Of a stretch of DNA of 64,000 nucleotides, positions 16,601-24,909 are shown one piece after another; the first letter of the stretch is position 1; each line of letters begins with the position of its first letter. A program made the translations under genes and the position numbers. The DNA is from Companilactobacillus kimchii DSM 13961 = JCM 10707 (GTDB taxonomy: Bacteria > Bacillota > Bacilli > Lactobacillales > Lactobacillaceae): NCBI RefSeq assembly GCF_001435445.1, contig NZ_AZDH01000001.1, positions 1 through 64,000 of the forward strand. Reading direction: 5' to 3'. Below the pieces are notes generated by a model. It saw only the letters and a program-made list of their open reading frames with translations. It was not told the origin of the DNA and did no database searches.

Positions 16601-16627
16601 AAGTATCAATTGTTTTCTATTTTTTAA

Positions 16628-18091
16628 TTACTCTGTAACAGCTTCTTTGTCTTTAGAAGTTGCTTCTTCTGTTTCTTTAACATCAACAGTTTCCTTGCTC
16701 TTATTATGAACACGGAAAGCTAAGATGAATCCGAAGACAGCTAAAATCAATGTAAACATGAATCCATAATGAGCACCGTTAGTGAAAGCTAATTTTGCTG
16801 AATGTCCACCATTAGCAAAGTAGTTTGCTTGACCTGTACTCAAAAGAATTGTGGCAATACCAGTTGCTACGGCACCAATAACTTGTTGAAAAGTATTGAT
16901 GATAGCAGAACCATCTGCGGATTGATATGCATCCAATGAGTTGAGTCCATATGTTTGTGATGGTGACATAGCCAATGGAACACCAATCATCAAAATAATA
17001 TGAGCTACAATGATATAACCTAAGGAACTATTTGAATTACTAAATAGGAACATTGCTGAACCGACGATAGAAATTAGGAAGCCTAAACGAGACATCATCT
17101 TAGCACCAATCTTATCGTAAGCACGGCCTGCACCAAATGAAACAACAGCGTTAATAACACCACCTGGTAACATTACAACACCAGTTAAGGCTACGGCAAT
17201 ACCTAAACCATTTTGCAAGTACATTGGTAGTAAATACATAGCTGACAATGTAATACCAAAGTTTAACATAACTAGAACTGATCCGGTTAAGAATTCTGGA
17301 GTTTTCAAAACTGAGAAATCCAAAGTTGGAGTTTTAGCATGCAACTGTTGTCTAATATAAATAACTAAGAAAATGATACCTACGACTAAAGCAATCAAAG
17401 CCATAGCAATATTCTTGCTCAAGAAACTGATACCAAAAACGATCAAACCAAAACTGATAGTTGAAAGAGCAATAGCCAACCAATCAATTTTGGGCTTAGT
17501 TACTTCAAACACGTTAGTCAAATTCTTTTCCATAATGACCAAGCCGATCAATAGGAAAACGATGAATGACCAGAAAATATATCTCCATGATAATGCACCC
17601 AAGATAATACCTGAAATTGTAGGTCCAATAGCTGGAGCAAACATGATAACTAAGGCAGCCATACCTAGAGCGGCACCTAATTTATCAGGTGGGAAGATTC
17701 TCATAGCAATTGAAAACATAAGTGGCAAAATAAGTCCGGTAGCGATACCTTGAATCATTCTACCTGCCAAAAGCATTGGGAAATTCATTGCTAATGCGGA
17801 AATTGCTGAACCGACGATGAAGTCCAACAAACCAAATCTAACTAATCCCCTAGTTGAAAAATGTTTTGTTAACAAACTAGAAAGCGGTAAAACAATTGCA
17901 ATTACAAGCATATAACCTGTAACTAGCCACTGTGCTGTTCCTGTTTCAATATTAAAAGCTTTCATGATTGATGGAAGGGCAATATTTAATGAAGTTTCAC
18001 TAAACATTCCTACAAATCCACCGATTAAGACACCCAATAGTGACAAGATTGGATGTTCGGGTCTTGTATTAATTTTTTGAGATTGACTCAT
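16628..18091 (-). CDS. MFS multidrug efflux transporter (DHA2 type), second pump
   Basis: This 487-residue protein has about 14 membrane segments. Helix 1 ends in SETSLNIALPSIMKAF, there is an AGRMIQGIATGLILPLMF segment near 108-125, and motif C is APAIGPTISGIILG near 155. The C-terminus is a charged cytoplasmic tail rich in Glu, Lys and Thr (about 465-487). It is unrelated in position and orientation to the pump at 13497 but of the same family. The start follows GGAGGAAAATT. The substrate is unknown and no regulator adjoins it. Confidence 0.85.
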   Translation of the reverse strand: MSQSQKINTRPEHPILSLLGVLIGGFVGMFSETSLNIALPSIMKAFNIETGTAQWLVTGYMLVIAIVLPLSSLLTKHFSTRGLVRFGLLDFIVGSAISALAMNFPMLLAGRMIQGIATGLILPLMFSIAMRIFPPDKLGAALGMAALVIMFAPAIGPTISGIILGALSWRYIFWSFIVFLLIGLVIMEKNLTNVFEVTKPKIDWLAIALSTISFGLIVFGISFLSKNIAMALIALVVGIIFLVIYIRQQLHAKTPTLDFSVLKTPEFLTGSVLVMLNFGITLSAMYLLPMYLQNGLGIAVALTGVVMLPGGVINAVVSFGAGRAYDKIGAKMMSRLGFLISIVGSAMFLFSNSNSSLGYIIVAHIILMIGVPLAMSPSQTYGLNSLDAYQSADGSAIINTFQQVIGAVATGIATILLSTGQANYFANGGHSAKLAFTNGAHYGFMFTLILAVFGFILAFRVHNKSKETVDVKETEEATSKDKEAVTE

Positions 18092-18205
18092 AATTTTCCT
18101 CCAAATTGTTGCAACAGTGGATTAATATACCAGAAAAAAATTATTTTCGTAAGTGTTTTCTGAAATCTTTTTATATTTTTCATTAAAATAGGTAAAAACA
18201 CGAAA

Positions 18206-18262
18206 AAAATAGGAATATTACTAGGTATTAAAACCTAATAACATCCCTGATTAATAAAATTC
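18206..18262 (-). repeat. Degenerate copy of the PTS-operon terminator (direct repeat with 18615-18671)
   Basis: About 45 bases, ending CCTAATAACATCCCT, match the terminator at 18615 with roughly seven differences. Here the stem arm GGAATATTA is degraded relative to GGGATGTTA. It follows the stop codon of the 91-residue gene and probably still works as a weak terminator. The two copies flank that gene as direct repeats 409 bases apart. Confidence 0.75.
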
Positions 18263-18536
18263 AAATTCTCAGTGAATTAAATTCGATTGTCGACAATACT
18301 GTATAATCATTTTTTTCTAAATCAATATTTTCATAAATATATTCAATAATATAGTCTTTAGATTTCTTGGATGTGACTCTGTAACCTCTTGTCCCATAAG
18401 GAATTACATAAGTACTAATACTTTTTAATATACTATATAAATTGGATAGTTTCTTAGAATCTTTCAATTCTATTAAGTAATCATATCCAAAATTTTTACT
18501 AATATTAAACTTTGAAGAAACATCTTTTAATGACAT
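18261..18536 (-). CDS. Uncharacterised 91-residue protein between duplicated terminators
   Basis: The frame is taken from the ATG at 18534-18536, preceded by GGAGGGGATAT; the longer frame includes this ribosome site. The product begins MSLKDVSSKFNISKNFGYDY, which looks like a short helix-turn-helix-like or DNA-binding segment, and continues as a Lys/Ile/Tyr-rich alpha/beta protein (YVIPYGTRGYRVTSKKSKDY). I do not recognise a family. It has its own promoter with a cre-like element and is flanked by duplicated terminator sequence, which suggests later insertion. AT content is higher than in the flanking operon. Confidence 0.6.
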   Translation of the reverse strand: MSLKDVSSKFNISKNFGYDYLIELKDSKKLSNLYSILKSISTYVIPYGTRGYRVTSKKSKDYIIEYIYENIDLEKNDYTVLSTIEFNSLRI

Positions 18537-18575
18537 ACATATCCCCTCCATATAATCCAAAAGCTATTTCATACT

Positions 18576-18604
18576 ATTATAAGCCTCTTTTGCAATCGAT
18601 TACA
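18576..18604 (-). promoter_or_regulatory. -10 box and cre site upstream of the 91-residue gene
   Basis: On the minus strand a TATAAT lies at 18576-18581. TGCAATCGATTACA (18591-18604) fits the cre consensus TGNAANCGNWNNCA at every fixed position, and sits in the -20 to -35 region. Either CcpA or another LacI-family protein could bind it. Confidence 0.6.
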
Positions 18605-18614
18605 TAAGCTATTC

Positions 18615-18660
18615 AAAATAGGGATGTTACCAGGTATCACAGCCTAATAACATCCCTATT
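18615..18660 (-). terminator. Terminator of the PTS EIIC / TIM-barrel operon
   Basis: On the minus strand, AGGGATGTTA pairs with TAACATCCCT across a loop with an additional GGC/GCC pair, followed by ATTTTG. It is the better-preserved member of the duplicated pair. Confidence 0.8.
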
Positions 18661-18670
18661 GAATTAATTT

Positions 18671-19600
18671 CTATCTATTAATGGAACGTGCCATACGAAC
18701 AATTGCATGGCGTTCACCACGAATAGCTTTACTCATTGCAAAGATATTTTCAAATGGTGACTGAATTCCCCAGGCAGCATCACCGACGTGTTGAATATCT
18801 ACACCATCGATCTTGTTTCTGATAGCCACATTTTCGATATAGCTAGCGCCTGATCCTTCTTGGCTAGTTCCAATTGTACTCATAACTAGTGCACCTTTAT
18901 CATGAGCCAATTTAACGACTTCTTTAAGTTCAGCGTCATCAAAACCAGGCACTGTTCCTACGGCAGGAACCAAAATTACATCAGCCCCAGCTTCAAGAAA
19001 GGCATTTACGGATTCTTCACTGACAACTGGTTCATCAACTCCGGCTCCATGCATCTTTCCAGCAATAACTAAGCCATGGAAGTTCTTTTTAGCAACTTTA
19101 ATGTTGGCAGCAATTTGAGCATTAGTAACACCTGTACCTGGATTACCAGTCAAGACAACAAAGTTGAAACCTAACTTCTCTACTTCTTGCAAAGTTTTTT
19201 CGCTTGCCATACGGCCTTCAGGAATAATTAAGCGATCTTCGGCCATTTTAGCGTTAGGATCAACTGGTTCCAAGTTGACACCAATTGGACGTCCTACTAA
19301 TTTTTGAAGACGATGAATACTTTCACCATCATGATGTGCTTTAGCAGTAGCCAAAGTTTCTTCACCAGGGTATAGTCCCAAGATAATTGGATTCAAAACA
19401 TCCAATCCATTAAGCAAAATCAAATCGGCCCCAAAGGCAGCGGCAATTTCTGAAGTTGTGATGCCGTCCATTGGTTCATGACCAACAACGTTCTCACTCA
19501 AAACAACTCGACCTTCACTGGCTTTGATACTTTGCTTCAATTCAGCTCCGTTCATTGCCAGCATATCGCTAGTATCTGCACTGATTAATCGTTTCACCAT
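18671..19600 (-). CDS. TIM-barrel-like protein of unknown function linked to PTS EIIC
   Basis: This 309-residue protein has alternating beta/alpha segments with glycine-rich loops typical of a (beta/alpha)8 barrel: GADLILLNGLDV, GRPIGVNLEPVDPN, FNFVVLTGNPGTGVT, HGLVIAGKMHGAGV, GADVILVPAVGTVPGFD, GALVMSTIGTSQEGSG. The final loops resemble phosphate-binding ends of such barrels. I recognise it only as a conserved protein that occurs next to cellobiose-type PTS genes and cannot name an enzyme activity. It is the second gene of an operon with the EIIC (26-base gap) and ends at a clear terminator. A role in processing the sugar phosphate imported by the EIIC is an inference. Confidence 0.7.
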   Translation of the reverse strand: MVKRLISADTSDMLAMNGAELKQSIKASEGRVVLSENVVGHEPMDGITTSEIAAAFGADLILLNGLDVLNPIILGLYPGEETLATAKAHHDGESIHRLQKLVGRPIGVNLEPVDPNAKMAEDRLIIPEGRMASEKTLQEVEKLGFNFVVLTGNPGTGVTNAQIAANIKVAKKNFHGLVIAGKMHGAGVDEPVVSEESVNAFLEAGADVILVPAVGTVPGFDDAELKEVVKLAHDKGALVMSTIGTSQEGSGASYIENVAIRNKIDGVDIQHVGDAAWGIQSPFENIFAMSKAIRGERHAIVRMARSINR

Positions 19601-19626
19601 ATTGAAAATTTCTCCTTTATTTTCTT

Positions 19627-20973
19627 TTAAGCAACTACTTCTTTACCAGCTTCTTCAAGCTTTTGTTGCTTGTTCATAGCAATTAAGAATGGGAAGTACA
19701 TTAGAATATCAAGCACGATATTTACAGCTTGTAGGGCTGATCCAGTCCAACTATTCGTTACTAAGAATCCAGAAATAATTGGAGGCATTGTCCATGAGGC
19801 CATTGTACCATTACATAATGGAACCAATCCTGTTGCCATTGCAAAATAGGTTGTAATAGCATTTACACAAGGTGCCACGATAAATGGAATAATTAAAGTT
19901 GTATTCAAAACAACTGGCAAACCAAACATTGTTGGTTCGTTGATGTTAAAGATACCTGGTGTGATCGTCAAAGGTCCCATAACGTCTAATTGTTTACTTG
20001 ATCTCTTCATAAAGATCAAAATACCAATACCCATAACAAGTCCAATAGTGGCACCACCACCACCCATGTATACAAAGTTATCCATAAATGGTTGAGTAAT
20101 GATATGAGCATGATGAGCTAAGTCAAGATGTCCAGCTTGGAACAATACACGGTTAGCATCAGTATTCATTAACCAAATAGGTGAAATAATTGGATTAATA
20201 ATATTTCCACCATGAATACCAATAAACCAGAATAAACTGTTAAGCATAATTGCTACAATAGTTCCTCCAAGAGTATCTCCCAAAAGACCTAGTGGTTTGG
20301 ATAGAATATGGAATAATAGCAAATGAACATTGCCTAATCCTGTCCATGTAAAGATTGCGTAAAGAGCACCAAAAATAGTAATAACTACAGCTCCGGGAAT
20401 CAAAGCACTGAAACTTTTTGCGACTGCAGGTGGTACTGTATCTGGTAATTTAATTTGAATATCGTTATTAATAAACCACTGGAAAATCCATCCAGCTAAT
20501 AATCCTAGTAGAATGGCAACGAACAACCCTTGGCTTCCTAAGAAGTTATAAGGCATTCCTTCAACAGGAACTTTGTCACCACTCATGATACTTGGTGTTA
20601 CAACGAAGTATGCTGCCAAAGCAATAACCCCTGCTGATTTTCCATCAGTCTTATATTGCTCTGCATAACTTGCAGCGATACCGAAAGCACTAATTAGTCC
20701 AATTAAACCAAATGATCCATTAACTATCTTGGCAAAGATTGCTGCGACAGTTACCCCTTTAATAGTTGTCTTAGCTAACCAAGCTGTCCATACAGGTATT
20801 GGAAAGTTATTGATAACCATGAATAAAGAACCAATGATAATAAGTGGCATTGATATTGCAATACCATCACGAATTGCAATCAAAGGTTTCATTTGCCCTA
20901 ATTTAACAGCGATTGGCATTAAATGTTTCTCAACAAAGGCCATGAAGCCCCCGCCTTGTTTACTGTTAGCCAT
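19627..20973 (-). CDS. PTS sugar transporter subunit EIIC, lactose/cellobiose family
   Basis: This 448-residue membrane permease of the PTS Lac/Cel family has about ten membrane segments, with GIAISMPLIIIGSLFMVI near the start and TPGIFNINEPTMFGLPVV (about 330), the signature region of CelB-like EIIC. The start at 20971-20973 follows GAGGGAGC. It moves a disaccharide or beta-glucoside and phosphorylates it with EIIB and EIIA proteins. No EIIA or EIIB gene is in this operon, so they must be supplied from elsewhere. A LacI-type palindrome sits just downstream of its promoter. The C-terminus is acidic and cytoplasmic. Confidence 0.87.
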   Translation of the reverse strand: MANSKQGGGFMAFVEKHLMPIAVKLGQMKPLIAIRDGIAISMPLIIIGSLFMVINNFPIPVWTAWLAKTTIKGVTVAAIFAKIVNGSFGLIGLISAFGIAASYAEQYKTDGKSAGVIALAAYFVVTPSIMSGDKVPVEGMPYNFLGSQGLFVAILLGLLAGWIFQWFINNDIQIKLPDTVPPAVAKSFSALIPGAVVITIFGALYAIFTWTGLGNVHLLLFHILSKPLGLLGDTLGGTIVAIMLNSLFWFIGIHGGNIINPIISPIWLMNTDANRVLFQAGHLDLAHHAHIITQPFMDNFVYMGGGGATIGLVMGIGILIFMKRSSKQLDVMGPLTITPGIFNINEPTMFGLPVVLNTTLIIPFIVAPCVNAITTYFAMATGLVPLCNGTMASWTMPPIISGFLVTNSWTGSALQAVNIVLDILMYFPFLIAMNKQQKLEEAGKEVVA

Positions 20974-20998
20974 AATAATTTGCTCCCTCAAGATTTAT

Positions 20999-21047
20999 TG
21001 CAACCGGTTGCATAAAGAACCTTATCATGATGGTATAGTCCAATCAA
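20999..21047 (-). promoter_or_regulatory. EIIC operon promoter with LacI-type operator
   Basis: On the minus strand, -35 TTGATT (21042-21047) and -10 TAAGGT (21019-21024) are 17 nt apart. A perfect palindrome TGCAACCGGTTGCA (20999-21012) lies just after the -10, around the start of transcription. This is the form expected for LacI/GalR-family repressors. No such regulator is encoded in the window. The 270-base gap beyond it to 21285 holds nothing else that I recognise except a terminator. Confidence 0.75.
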
Positions 21048-21236
21048 TAGAGATCTGTTTTTTTCGAAAAAATATATTTTGCACTATTTAAAAATATTAT
21101 TATTGACATAACAATTTTTATTATAAAAAAGACTGTTTCACATAACGCCCTTGGTTGGCTTTCTACAACGGTTCACTAGTTGCGTGAATACAGATTTGCA
21201 TAACGGTAGGAACTTATTTTTTTATTTGTGACAACA

Positions 21237-21282
21237 CAAAAAAAGATGTCAAAATCACAGCTTGATTTCGACATCTTTTATT
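21237..21282 (-). terminator. Terminator after the NAD(P)-binding protein
   Basis: AAAGATGTC pairs with GACATCTTT, with an inner AATCA/TGATT pairing, flanked by A- and T-runs. Confidence 0.85.
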
Positions 21283-21285
21283 CAA

Positions 21286-21933
21286 TTAATACCAAGCAGG
21301 CTTATCACCATCAGTATTTGGTTTATTGACACCAATTGATTCACGCTTAAATTTGTCAGGATCTTGAGAAATATCTACAACGATTTGCGCAATTGATCGT
21401 CTTGAAACTTCAGTACCCTTGAAATCCTCACCCTTTTGCGTAACTTCATAGTCAACTTCTGGCTTATCAGTTAACCAAGCTGGACGAATAATTGTGTAAT
21501 CTAAATCAGAATCTTCAATTACTTTGGCAGCAGCTGCGTAATTTGTAATGTAGTCCCCTAAAATCTTTTTATTCCATTCACCAAATTTACCAGGTACTTC
21601 ATCATAAATACCTAATGTTGAAATCCAAACCAAACGTGTCTTATTAGCAGCGTGCATTGCTTCAACAACAGCCTTAGCTTGAGCAGTAATGTTATTGCCT
21701 GCTAGGTTAGCGTAAACAAGATCAACATCTTTCATTGACTCAACCAAATTTTGAACATCAGTTGTGTCACCCTCGATTGCTTCTGTCAACTTGTCATGTG
21801 AATCAACAAAGTCATTAAGACGCTCTGCATCTCTAAGATAGAGTTTCAAACTTGTATCCGTCGTATCAACAAAAATATGTTCTGCTAAACGAGCAATTTT
21901 ACCGTTAGCACCTAAAATTAAAACTTTAGCCAT
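21286..21933 (-). CDS. NAD(P)-binding atypical SDR (NmrA/YwnB-like)
   Basis: This 215-residue single-domain Rossmann protein has the dinucleotide motif VLILGANGKIARLAEHIF at residues 4-21, DLVYANLAG near 71, RLVWISTLGIYDE near 100 and DYTIIRPAWLTDKP near 145. The catalytic Tyr-x-x-x-Lys of classical SDRs is replaced by NYAAAAKVIE, as in atypical SDRs. Members act as NAD(P)H-dependent reductases of small molecules or as redox-sensing proteins; the substrate is unknown. It is divergent from the MarR gene with about 220 bases between, which may mean that MarR protein regulates both. Confidence 0.78.
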   Translation of the reverse strand: MAKVLILGANGKIARLAEHIFVDTTDTSLKLYLRDAERLNDFVDSHDKLTEAIEGDTTDVQNLVESMKDVDLVYANLAGNNITAQAKAVVEAMHAANKTRLVWISTLGIYDEVPGKFGEWNKKILGDYITNYAAAAKVIEDSDLDYTIIRPAWLTDKPEVDYEVTQKGEDFKGTEVSRRSIAQIVVDISQDPDKFKRESIGVNKPNTDGDKPAWY

Positions 21934-22151
21934 TTATTTTTCCCCCTGTTTTTAGTTTCCATAGTCCAATATAGAGTTCTTTTGAAATTTTTACAAAAAA
22001 TAATTCTCGCTAAATAATTATTATTATAAATTTCAAAAAGTCGAAATATTATTGGAATAATATCGATAATAAATAGCTTCTCCTTAAAGATTCTGCTGAC
22101 TACGAAATGTTATAATTGCTTCGTGTTCTAAATCTCAAAGGAGGATTTTTT

Positions 22152-22577
22152 ATGGCGAGTGATGTTGCTCATTTAATCAAGGTTGCATCCAATGAAATCT
22201 CGCGTGACATCAATACTTTTGCCCATAAGTATGATTTGACCGGTACGCAAGTGCAAATTATTCATTTCGTAGCTCATTGTAAAAATGACACTTATCAAAA
22301 AGACATTGAGGAAAATTTCAATATCCGTCGACCTACAGCTACTAACATTCTTAAAACAATGGAAAAAGATGATTTACTCTCACGCGTTCCCGTCAAAAAT
22401 GATTCACGTCTGAAAACAATTATCCTTTCTGACAAAGCAAAAGAATTATTACCTACTATCGATAAATTTATCGAAGATAATAATCAAAAAATTTTATCTA
22501 CTCTTGGAACCTTGGAACGCCATAGCTTCATCCATGCGTTGAAGAAGATTCCCCAAAAATTAAAAAGTGAGGTCTAA
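22152..22577 (+). CDS. MarR-family transcriptional regulator
   Basis: This 141-residue winged-helix protein has helices around LTGTQVQIIHFVAH, the recognition helix in IRRPTATNILKTMEKDDLL (about 60-78) and the wing SRVPVKNDSRLKTI (about 79-92), followed by the dimerisation helices. The start at 22152 follows AGGAGG; an upstream in-frame extension overlaps that site. Four bases separate it from the nucleoside hydrolase gene, so they form an operon. It may also act on the divergent SDR gene. There is no conserved cysteine sensor, so the ligand is unknown. Confidence 0.85.
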   Translation: MASDVAHLIKVASNEISRDINTFAHKYDLTGTQVQIIHFVAHCKNDTYQKDIEENFNIRRPTATNILKTMEKDDLLSRVPVKNDSRLKTIILSDKAKELLPTIDKFIEDNNQKILSTLGTLERHSFIHALKKIPQKLKSEV

Positions 22578-22581
22578 TTGA

Positions 22582-23520
22582 ATGACAAAAGTAATTATGG
22601 ACTGTGATCCTGGAATTGATGACGCCATTGCGTTAACTGTACTCTTGGCCCATCCCGAAAAAGCTGATTTAATCGGCGTAACCACTGTCGGTGGTAATGT
22701 AAAATTAGATTACGTAACTAAAAATGCTAAAAAGCTATTAACTTTCTTAGGTTCAAATGCCGAATTAGCTTCTGGACAAGCAACACCACTAGTTAAGCAA
22801 GTCGAAACTGCTGGTGAGATCCACGGTAAAACTGGAATGGACGGTTATGATTTTCCCAAAAACAGTCAAGATTACCCATTAGTTAGTCATAACGCCGTTA
22901 CATACATGTACGATCGTATTTCTAAAAGTGACGAAAAAGTTAATATAGTTGCCACAGCACCACTAACTAATGTTGCCTTATTATTAAAGACCTTCCCCGA
23001 AGTTAAGGAAAACATTGAGCACATCTATATTATGGGTGGCTCAACTCTTCAAGGTAACATTACCTTAGCAGCCGAATTCAACGCTTACGTTGACCCTGAA
23101 GCAATGGATATTGTCTTCAACTCTGGATTACCAATCACCCTTTCCGGACTCAATCTGACTGAAAATAAAGCCTATTTAACAATGGACGAAATCAGCAAAA
23201 TTAAAGATTTAGGTCGTGTCGGCGTCATGGCCAGTTCAATCCTAAATTTCTATACTAAAGCCGAGTTAGAAAAGGGTATGACTAAGATTCCAATCCACGA
23301 TGCCTGTGCCGTTATCAGTTTAATTGCCCCTGAATTATTTACTAAGAGCACTAACTATTCAATGGATGTTTCCTTGAGTAACGACCAATATCGAGGGATG
23401 ACATATCCTGACCGTAGAACCGATGCTCCACAAAAGAACAGTATTAAGGTTCTCGAAGACATTGATCGTGAAGCCTTTGTTAAGTTCTTGTTTGATTCAA
23501 TTCAAAGTTATGAAAAATAA
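22582..23520 (+). CDS. Inosine-uridine nucleoside N-ribohydrolase family protein
   Basis: This 312-residue protein cleaves ribonucleosides to base and ribose. The calcium-binding motif DCDPGIDDA is at residues 7-15. Active-site segments TVGGNVKLDYVTKNA (about 37-51), MGGSTLQGNITLAAEFNAYVDPEA (from about 152) and HDACAVISL (about 237) are all intact. It is a salvage enzyme of the cytoplasm. Base preference (purine versus pyrimidine) is not resolved here. It is co-transcribed with the MarR gene, and a terminator follows. Confidence 0.9.
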   Translation: MTKVIMDCDPGIDDAIALTVLLAHPEKADLIGVTTVGGNVKLDYVTKNAKKLLTFLGSNAELASGQATPLVKQVETAGEIHGKTGMDGYDFPKNSQDYPLVSHNAVTYMYDRISKSDEKVNIVATAPLTNVALLLKTFPEVKENIEHIYIMGGSTLQGNITLAAEFNAYVDPEAMDIVFNSGLPITLSGLNLTENKAYLTMDEISKIKDLGRVGVMASSILNFYTKAELEKGMTKIPIHDACAVISLIAPELFTKSTNYSMDVSLSNDQYRGMTYPDRRTDAPQKNSIKVLEDIDREAFVKFLFDSIQSYEK

Positions 23521-23562
23521 AAAATGTTCATACCATATATGTAGTATGAACGCTTTTCTTGA
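23521..23562. terminator. Terminator after the nucleoside hydrolase
   Basis: GTTCATAC pairs with GTATGAAC, with As before and TTTT after, between convergent genes. Confidence 0.8.
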
Positions 23563-23577
23563 ACCGAATATTATAAA

Positions 23578-23928
23578 TTATAACTGATTAAAAAAGTCAG
23601 ACTTTGTATTAAAACTTGAATAATAAAGACCAGTATTACCAGACTTTTGAGCAATTACGGCTATTTTATCAATAAGTTGCTCTTCTTCTTTTGGAAAATA
23701 TATCTTCCCCGCAGGACCCATACTGTAGATAAAAGTCGTCAATTTACTTAATAACCTTTCTGGATACTTATTAGTATCAATTGTTTTATTTACTTGGACT
23801 AAAACGTCTGATATATCTCTTAATTCAGATTTCTGTTGATAGTCTTCTCTGTTAATAATTAAATCATTTAATGCTCTAATAAGTGACTTTGCACTTTTAA
23901 TTTCATTTTCTCTATCAATTTTTTTCAT
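23578..23928 (-). CDS. Bacteriocin immunity-like four-helix protein (EntA_Immun type)
   Basis: This 116-residue cytoplasmic helical protein has the layout of the class IIa bacteriocin immunity family: helix 1 with SAKSLIRALNDLIIN (12-26), helix 2 with ISDVLVQVNKTID (about 39-51), then YPERLLSKLTTFIYSMG, and helix 4 near EEEQLIDKIAVIAQKSG. Such proteins protect the cell from bacteriocins acting on the mannose PTS. No bacteriocin precursor, double-glycine leader or ABC exporter is nearby, so it is an orphan gene. Assignment rests on fold pattern and is not secure. A good GGAGG site precedes the ATG. Confidence 0.55.
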   Translation of the reverse strand: MKKIDRENEIKSAKSLIRALNDLIINREDYQQKSELRDISDVLVQVNKTIDTNKYPERLLSKLTTFIYSMGPAGKIYFPKEEEQLIDKIAVIAQKSGNTGLYYSSFNTKSDFFNQL

Positions 23929-24059
23929 TATTATCCTCCGCTAAACATAAGTATTTGATACAAGCTACAATTAAAATTTAGTTTATGTTTATCTTATGAA
24001 CAAGCTACTATAAAAAGACTTATTGAGGCTCTGAATTTAAGACATCATATTGCCCATAA

Positions 24060-24098
24060 AAAGAGTTCTAATCGCTATAACGATTAGAACCTTTTTTT
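24060..24098 (-). terminator. Terminator after the membrane XRE gene
   Basis: GTTCTAATCG pairs with CGATTAGAAC around CTATAA, with a run of As and Ts at the ends. Confidence 0.88.
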
Positions 24099-24122
24099 AA
24101 TTCTCAAAGTTTACTGCAACAA

Positions 24123-24752
24123 TTATCGGAGTTTAGATTTAATTGTTTCTGGAATAAAAAGAATAAGCGTAGTTAATGTAATACTAAGTAGAAAATCAAG
24201 AAAAATTGCTCCAATTATAATCCCAAAATTCCAGTACATATTTTGGGTGATTGCAAGGTTCCCAGTTGCTACGAATAAGATACTATTTAAAACAAAGAAT
24301 ACTATAAAATAAGAAAAAAATTTAAATAAATATTTCAAAGAATGAAATTCATATCCATTCGAATATGAAACCAAGTAAGAAATTAAGCAAATCAAAAGAA
24401 TGATTATAACCAAGTGATAAGGTATTTTCCAGTTAGTTAAGAACTGTATAAAAAGAAATATAAAGCTTACCAACAACAATAAATATAAAAATGTAGATTT
24501 TTTTTGAGCTCTAATACCATTCTTTATTTGTGTCTGATAATAATCTTCTGCACCACTGCTCTCTTTCATTAAGTCATCAAGAGAAACATGATACATATCA
24601 CTTATTTTTAATAGTGTCGTTATATCAGGAAAGCTTCTTCCATTTTCCCACCCTGAGACGGTTTTTCTTGAAACATTAAGAGATTGCGCAAATTTCTCTT
24701 GCGTCAATTTATTTTTTTGCCTACATATTTTAATTTTTTTAGAAAATTGCAT
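24123..24752 (-). CDS. XRE-family HTH protein with C-terminal membrane domain
   Basis: This 209-residue protein has an N-terminal HTH_3 domain (residues 7-62: LTQEKFAQSLNVSRKTVSGW, then the ITTLLKISDMYHVSLDDLM segment). It ends in four hydrophobic helices (about 86-106, 112-130, 142-165 and 175-200). Membrane-tethered XRE proteins of this plan are common in lactobacilli and often regulate adjacent transporters or immunity genes. Here the downstream neighbour on the same strand is the immunity-like gene, separated by a terminator. Its target is unknown. Confidence 0.82.
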   Translation of the reverse strand: MQFSKKIKICRQKNKLTQEKFAQSLNVSRKTVSGWENGRSFPDITTLLKISDMYHVSLDDLMKESSGAEDYYQTQIKNGIRAQKKSTFLYLLLLVSFIFLFIQFLTNWKIPYHLVIIILLICLISYLVSYSNGYEFHSLKYLFKFFSYFIVFFVLNSILFVATGNLAITQNMYWNFGIIIGAIFLDFLLSITLTTLILFIPETIKSKLR

Positions 24753-24845
24753 ATTACTCCTTCTTAGTTATTTGGAAAAGATATTTAGTAGTTTATAACT
24801 CCACAATCAATGGAATATCTCTCTTGTATGTAGTTTATTTAGAAA

Positions 24846-24890
24846 CAAAAAGATCGATGAGGGATTTTTAAATTCCACATCGAACCTTTT
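24846..24890 (-). terminator. Terminator after the SLAP-repeat protein
   Basis: On the minus strand, GGTTCGATGTGGAATTT pairs with AAATCCCTCATCGATC (imperfect) and is followed by TTTTTG. Confidence 0.7.
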
Positions 24891-24909
24891 AATTATGAAT
24901 AATACTTTT

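Noticed and set aside
21121-21136. Second parS-like half site TGTTTCACATAACG
   Set aside because: Only the first half matches; the second arm is unrelated.
21048-21236. Possible small RNA in the gap between the EIIC promoter and the SDR terminator
   Set aside because: No promoter-terminator pair in a consistent orientation could be found.
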